Source: an uncultured Clostridia bacterium (GTDB taxonomy: Bacteria > Bacillota > Clostridia > UBA1381 > UMGS1253). From it: a stretch of 63,917 bases of DNA. Shown one piece after another: positions 61,901 to 63,917 of the stretch. The DNA lies in contig CAKSHP010000011.1 of assembly GCA_934457145.1 (NCBI GenBank), forward strand, positions 1-63,917. Direction: 5' to 3'. The notes beneath the pieces were generated by a model, which was not told the DNA's origin, did no database searches, and worked only from the letters and a program-made list of their open reading frames with translations. Each line of letters begins with the position of its first letter. Within the stretch, counting starts at the first letter, position 1. A program made the translations under genes and the position numbers.

Positions 61901-62097
61901 TTTTATCATCCCTTCATTTATTTAATGCATCTTCAACTAAAATTATAGCACGTATTTTATGTTTTTCAATATCGTTTTTAAATCAGTTTTTTGCTGAAAA
62001 TAAAGATTTGGGTTGATTTTTTTTAAAACATGGTGTAAAATTATTAAAAGTTTATATATGTAAAAAGAAAAGTCTGTATGTGAAAGGAATGTTTTTA

Positions 62098-63222
62098 ATG
62101 CTTCGGTTTTTAACTGCCGGCGAAACGCACGGAAAATGTCTTGTGGCAATTTTGGAGGGAATGTGTTCAAATCTTGCCATCGATGAAAAAAAAATAAACG
62201 AGTATCTGTGCCTTCGTCAGGGAGGTTACGGCAGAGGCGGCAGAATGAAAATAGAAACCGACACGGTTGAAATTTTAAGCGGAGTGCGCGGCGGAAAAAC
62301 GCTCGGCTCTCCGATAGCGCTTTTGATTAAAAATAAAGATTTTGAAAACTGGAAAAACATCATGGGCACAGATTTTGCAACCGATGAAAGAAAGGTTACA
62401 ACGCCCAGACCGGGTCATGCGGATTTAACCGGGGCAATTAAATACGGCCACGGCGATATAAGAAATGTGCTTGAGCGTGCGTCTGCAAGAGAAACCGCAA
62501 TCCGCACGGCTGTCGGTGCCGTTTGCGCCGAGCTTTTGGAGGCTCTCGGAATAAAAATATATTCAAGAGTGGTTGCGGTAGGAAACGTTAAGGATGAAAC
62601 AGGTTATGAAAAAGAGGATTTTGAAAAAAGAATTTCAGCCTCTGAAATGCGCATGTATGATAAAGATGCTGAAGAAAAAGCCAAAAAGCTTATAGACGAG
62701 GCAAAGCAAAAGGGCGAAAGCTTGGGCGGCGTTATCGAGGTTATAGTTAAAAATGTGCCGGCAGGGCTTGGAAGCTATGTTTCCTATGACAGAAAAGCCG
62801 ATGTCGCGCTTTGCGGGGCAATGGTGTCAATTCAGGCGATTAAGGCTGCTGAAATAGGCGACGGAATTTGCAATGCATACCGTTTCGGAAGCGATGTGCA
62901 TGATGAAATTACCCTTGAAAACGGAAAATATAAAAGAAGAACCAACCGCGCCGGCGGAATTGAAGGCGGAATGACAAACGGCGAGGATATCGTTATAAGA
63001 GCATATATGAAACCGATCCCGACTCTCTACACTCCGCTTGATACGGTCGACTTTTTAACCGGCGAGCCTAAAAAGGCAACCGTCGAGAGAAGCGATATCT
63101 GCGCGGTGAGCGCGGCAAGCGTGGTTTGTCTGGCGGCAGCTGCGTTTGAAATTGCAAAAATGATTTTAGATAAATACGACTCCGATGATTTTAACGTTTT
63201 AAAAAAGAATTTTGATAAATAA
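62098..63222 (+). CDS. aroC: Chorismate synthase
   Basis: Last step of the shikimate pathway: converts EPSP to chorismate with reduced FMN. It has 374 residues, normal length. Signature stretches: RFLTAGETHGKCLVAILEG, the Arg-rich QGGYGRGGRMKIE, TPRPGHADLTGAIKYGHGDI and ASARETAIRTAVGA, and NRAGGIEGGMTNGEDI. AAAGGAATG is about 9 nt before ATG 62098; the ATG 18 nt upstream is rejected. Other aromatic-pathway genes are not in the window. Confidence 0.97.
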   Translation: MLRFLTAGETHGKCLVAILEGMCSNLAIDEKKINEYLCLRQGGYGRGGRMKIETDTVEILSGVRGGKTLGSPIALLIKNKDFENWKNIMGTDFATDERKVTTPRPGHADLTGAIKYGHGDIRNVLERASARETAIRTAVGAVCAELLEALGIKIYSRVVAVGNVKDETGYEKEDFEKRISASEMRMYDKDAEEKAKKLIDEAKQKGESLGGVIEVIVKNVPAGLGSYVSYDRKADVALCGAMVSIQAIKAAEIGDGICNAYRFGSDVHDEITLENGKYKRRTNRAGGIEGGMTNGEDIVIRAYMKPIPTLYTPLDTVDFLTGEPKKATVERSDICAVSAASVVCLAAAAFEIAKMILDKYDSDDFNVLKKNFDK

Positions 63223-63239
63223 AAAAACAAATTTTTACG

Positions 63240-63271
63240 GCGCAGCGGTTATAAATCGCTGCGCTGTTTTT
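63240..63271 (+). terminator. aroC terminator
   Basis: GCGCAGCG/CGCTGCGC stem with a 9-nt loop, then GTTTTTATG. Confidence 0.85.
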
Positions 63272-63438
63272 ATGCAGTTATACTTATTAAATTTGATTTT
63301 GAATCTTAACTGTTTTCGATGTGTTCATATTTATAACATTGTCGAAAGGCTGTATTATTGCAAAAAATATGTCTATTGCTCCGCTTCGTCACAAAATCAG
63401 CGCTTTTTACAAAACTCTTGAAAAATCGAGAGAAATTC

Positions 63439-63467
63439 TTGAAAAATACACATTTGTGTGATATAAT
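63439..63467 (+). promoter_or_regulatory. Promoter of the XRE/hsd unit
   Basis: TTGAAA (63439-63444), 17-nt spacer, TATAAT (63462-63467). Confidence 0.7.
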
Positions 63468-63483
63468 AAATACAAAGTAAGTT

Positions 63484-63553
63484 CAAAAGCCTCGCGGCTT
63501 TTGTGCCGATGTATTTATTGTATCGGTGTGAAGCAAGCCGATTTGCGGCTTGC
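63484..63553 (+). promoter_or_regulatory. Leader with three tandem hairpins
   Basis: CAAAAGCC/GGCTTTTG (63484-63503), CCGAT/ATCGG (about 63507-63528) and GCAAGCCG/CGGCTTGC (63533-63553) follow one another in the 5' leader of the XRE gene. None is followed by a T-tract, so they are not ordinary terminators. From 63272 to 63438 nothing is recognisable. Confidence 0.55.
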
Positions 63554-63611
63554 ACTGATGATATAATATTATTGGTTAGTTGTATTCATAAATATGGTTG
63601 GAGGAATTACG

Positions 63612-63827
63612 ATGAGCGTCAGCTATAAAAAATTATGGGTTATGCTTGCAGAAAAGGGCTGGTCAAAAGTTGATTTGCGTAAAAATGCAAATATAACGCC
63701 CGGCATACTTACCAAATTGAATAAAAATGAAGTTGTGTCTTTCACAATGCTTATAAAAATATGCGAAGCTCTTAATTGTGACATTGGGGATATTGTGGAA
63801 GTCATTCACGATAAGTACAGTTTTTAG
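63612..63827 (+). CDS. Small XRE (Cro/CI) helix-turn-helix regulator
   Basis: A 71-residue DNA-binding protein consisting of one helix-turn-helix domain: WSKVDLRKNANITPGILTKL (helices 2-3) and FTMLIKICEALNCDIGDIVE, the YozG-like group. The start is ATG 63612 with GGAGG 7 nt upstream; the ATG at 63594 precedes this site. The next gene is an hsdM-like gene in the same direction, 45 nt away. Small XRE genes before type I or II restriction-modification genes often control their expression. Confidence 0.88.
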   Translation: MSVSYKKLWVMLAEKGWSKVDLRKNANITPGILTKLNKNEVVSFTMLIKICEALNCDIGDIVEVIHDKYSF

Positions 63828-63872
63828 GACACTGAATTTGATATAATAAAAAGAAAAAGGGGTTTCCAAAAG

Positions 63873-63917
63873 ATGATTGATAACAAAAAGGAACAAGAGC
63901 GTGCGGAGCTGCACCGT
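63873..63917 (+). CDS. Start of a type I restriction-modification methyltransferase (HsdM), partial
   Basis: The last 45 nt of the window encode 15 residues, MIDNKKEQERAELHR, after AAAAGGGG at about 11 nt. KEQERAELHR matches the conserved N-terminus of HsdM subunits, where TIWxIADDLRG-like sequence normally follows. Together with the XRE gene it marks the beginning of a restriction-modification locus to the right. The call rests on a short stretch only. Confidence 0.75.
   Translation, partial: MIDNKKEQERAELHR

Noticed and set aside
1..63917. CRISPR array, prophage or integrative element
   Set aside because: No regularly spaced repeats, no integrase, portal, capsid or conjugation genes, and no attachment-site duplication at the tRNA genes.

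Overview
The window is about 64 kb of a low-GC Firmicutes chromosome, most likely an uncultured anaerobic member of the Clostridia. The signs are strong AGGAGG-type ribosome binding sites, frequent TTG/GTG starts, consensus sigma-A promoters, a T-box, a glycine riboswitch, an L20-type leader, class III fructose-bisphosphatase, an SLH surface protein, TSCPD and OapA family proteins and OLE RNA. No phage, complete insertion sequence or CRISPR array is visible. Most of the window is ordinary chromosome; the last 300 bp enter a type I restriction-modification locus.

Region by region: tRNA-Asp at the left edge; an operon of HlyD-like adaptor, MacB-like ATPase and permease, an MBL-fold protein and an SLH protein (0.4-8.3 kb); a convergent AraC regulator divergent from L-fucose isomerase, then a MATE exporter (8.4-12.7 kb); OLE RNA followed by oapA, dxs, tlyA and a small Cys-rich protein (12.8-17.1 kb); gdhA, a TSCPD protein and infC-rpmI-rplT on the minus strand (17.2-20.6 kb); asnB, a small exported protein, trmB, comF and convergent tRNA-Pro and tRNA-Thr (20.7-25.0 kb).

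A six-gene minus-strand cluster follows (25.2-32.0 kb): MBL hydrolase, SDR, IlvD/Edd dehydratase, FAD oxidoreductase, DUF1116 protein and KDPG-type aldolase. It is read divergently from an AraC regulator out of a nearly symmetrical promoter region. It looks like a sugar-acid catabolic route whose FAD and DUF1116 members do not fit a textbook pathway. Next come a glycine riboswitch with an AGCS symporter, a TGS-less thrS, a LOG-family gene, a substrate-binding lipoprotein, another AraC gene and iscS-iscU (33-41.6 kb).

The third quarter holds two beta-lactamase-fold serine hydrolases around class III fbp, then four zinc-ribbon proteins (46.6-50.0 kb). The last two share an almost identical 275 bp start (zinc ribbon plus membrane anchor) joined to unrelated outer domains, one a C-type lectin fold. 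The right part carries an aldo/keto reductase, recA, a CinA-type amidase, a nucleoside-type ABC transporter without a visible binding protein, T-box-controlled ileS, an AraA/FucI-type isomerase, aroC, and an XRE regulator upstream of the first 15 codons of an hsdM-like gene.

The best targets for follow-up are the OLE RNA/OapA locus, the DUF1116 catabolic cluster with its back-to-back promoter, and the module-swapped zinc-ribbon surface proteins.
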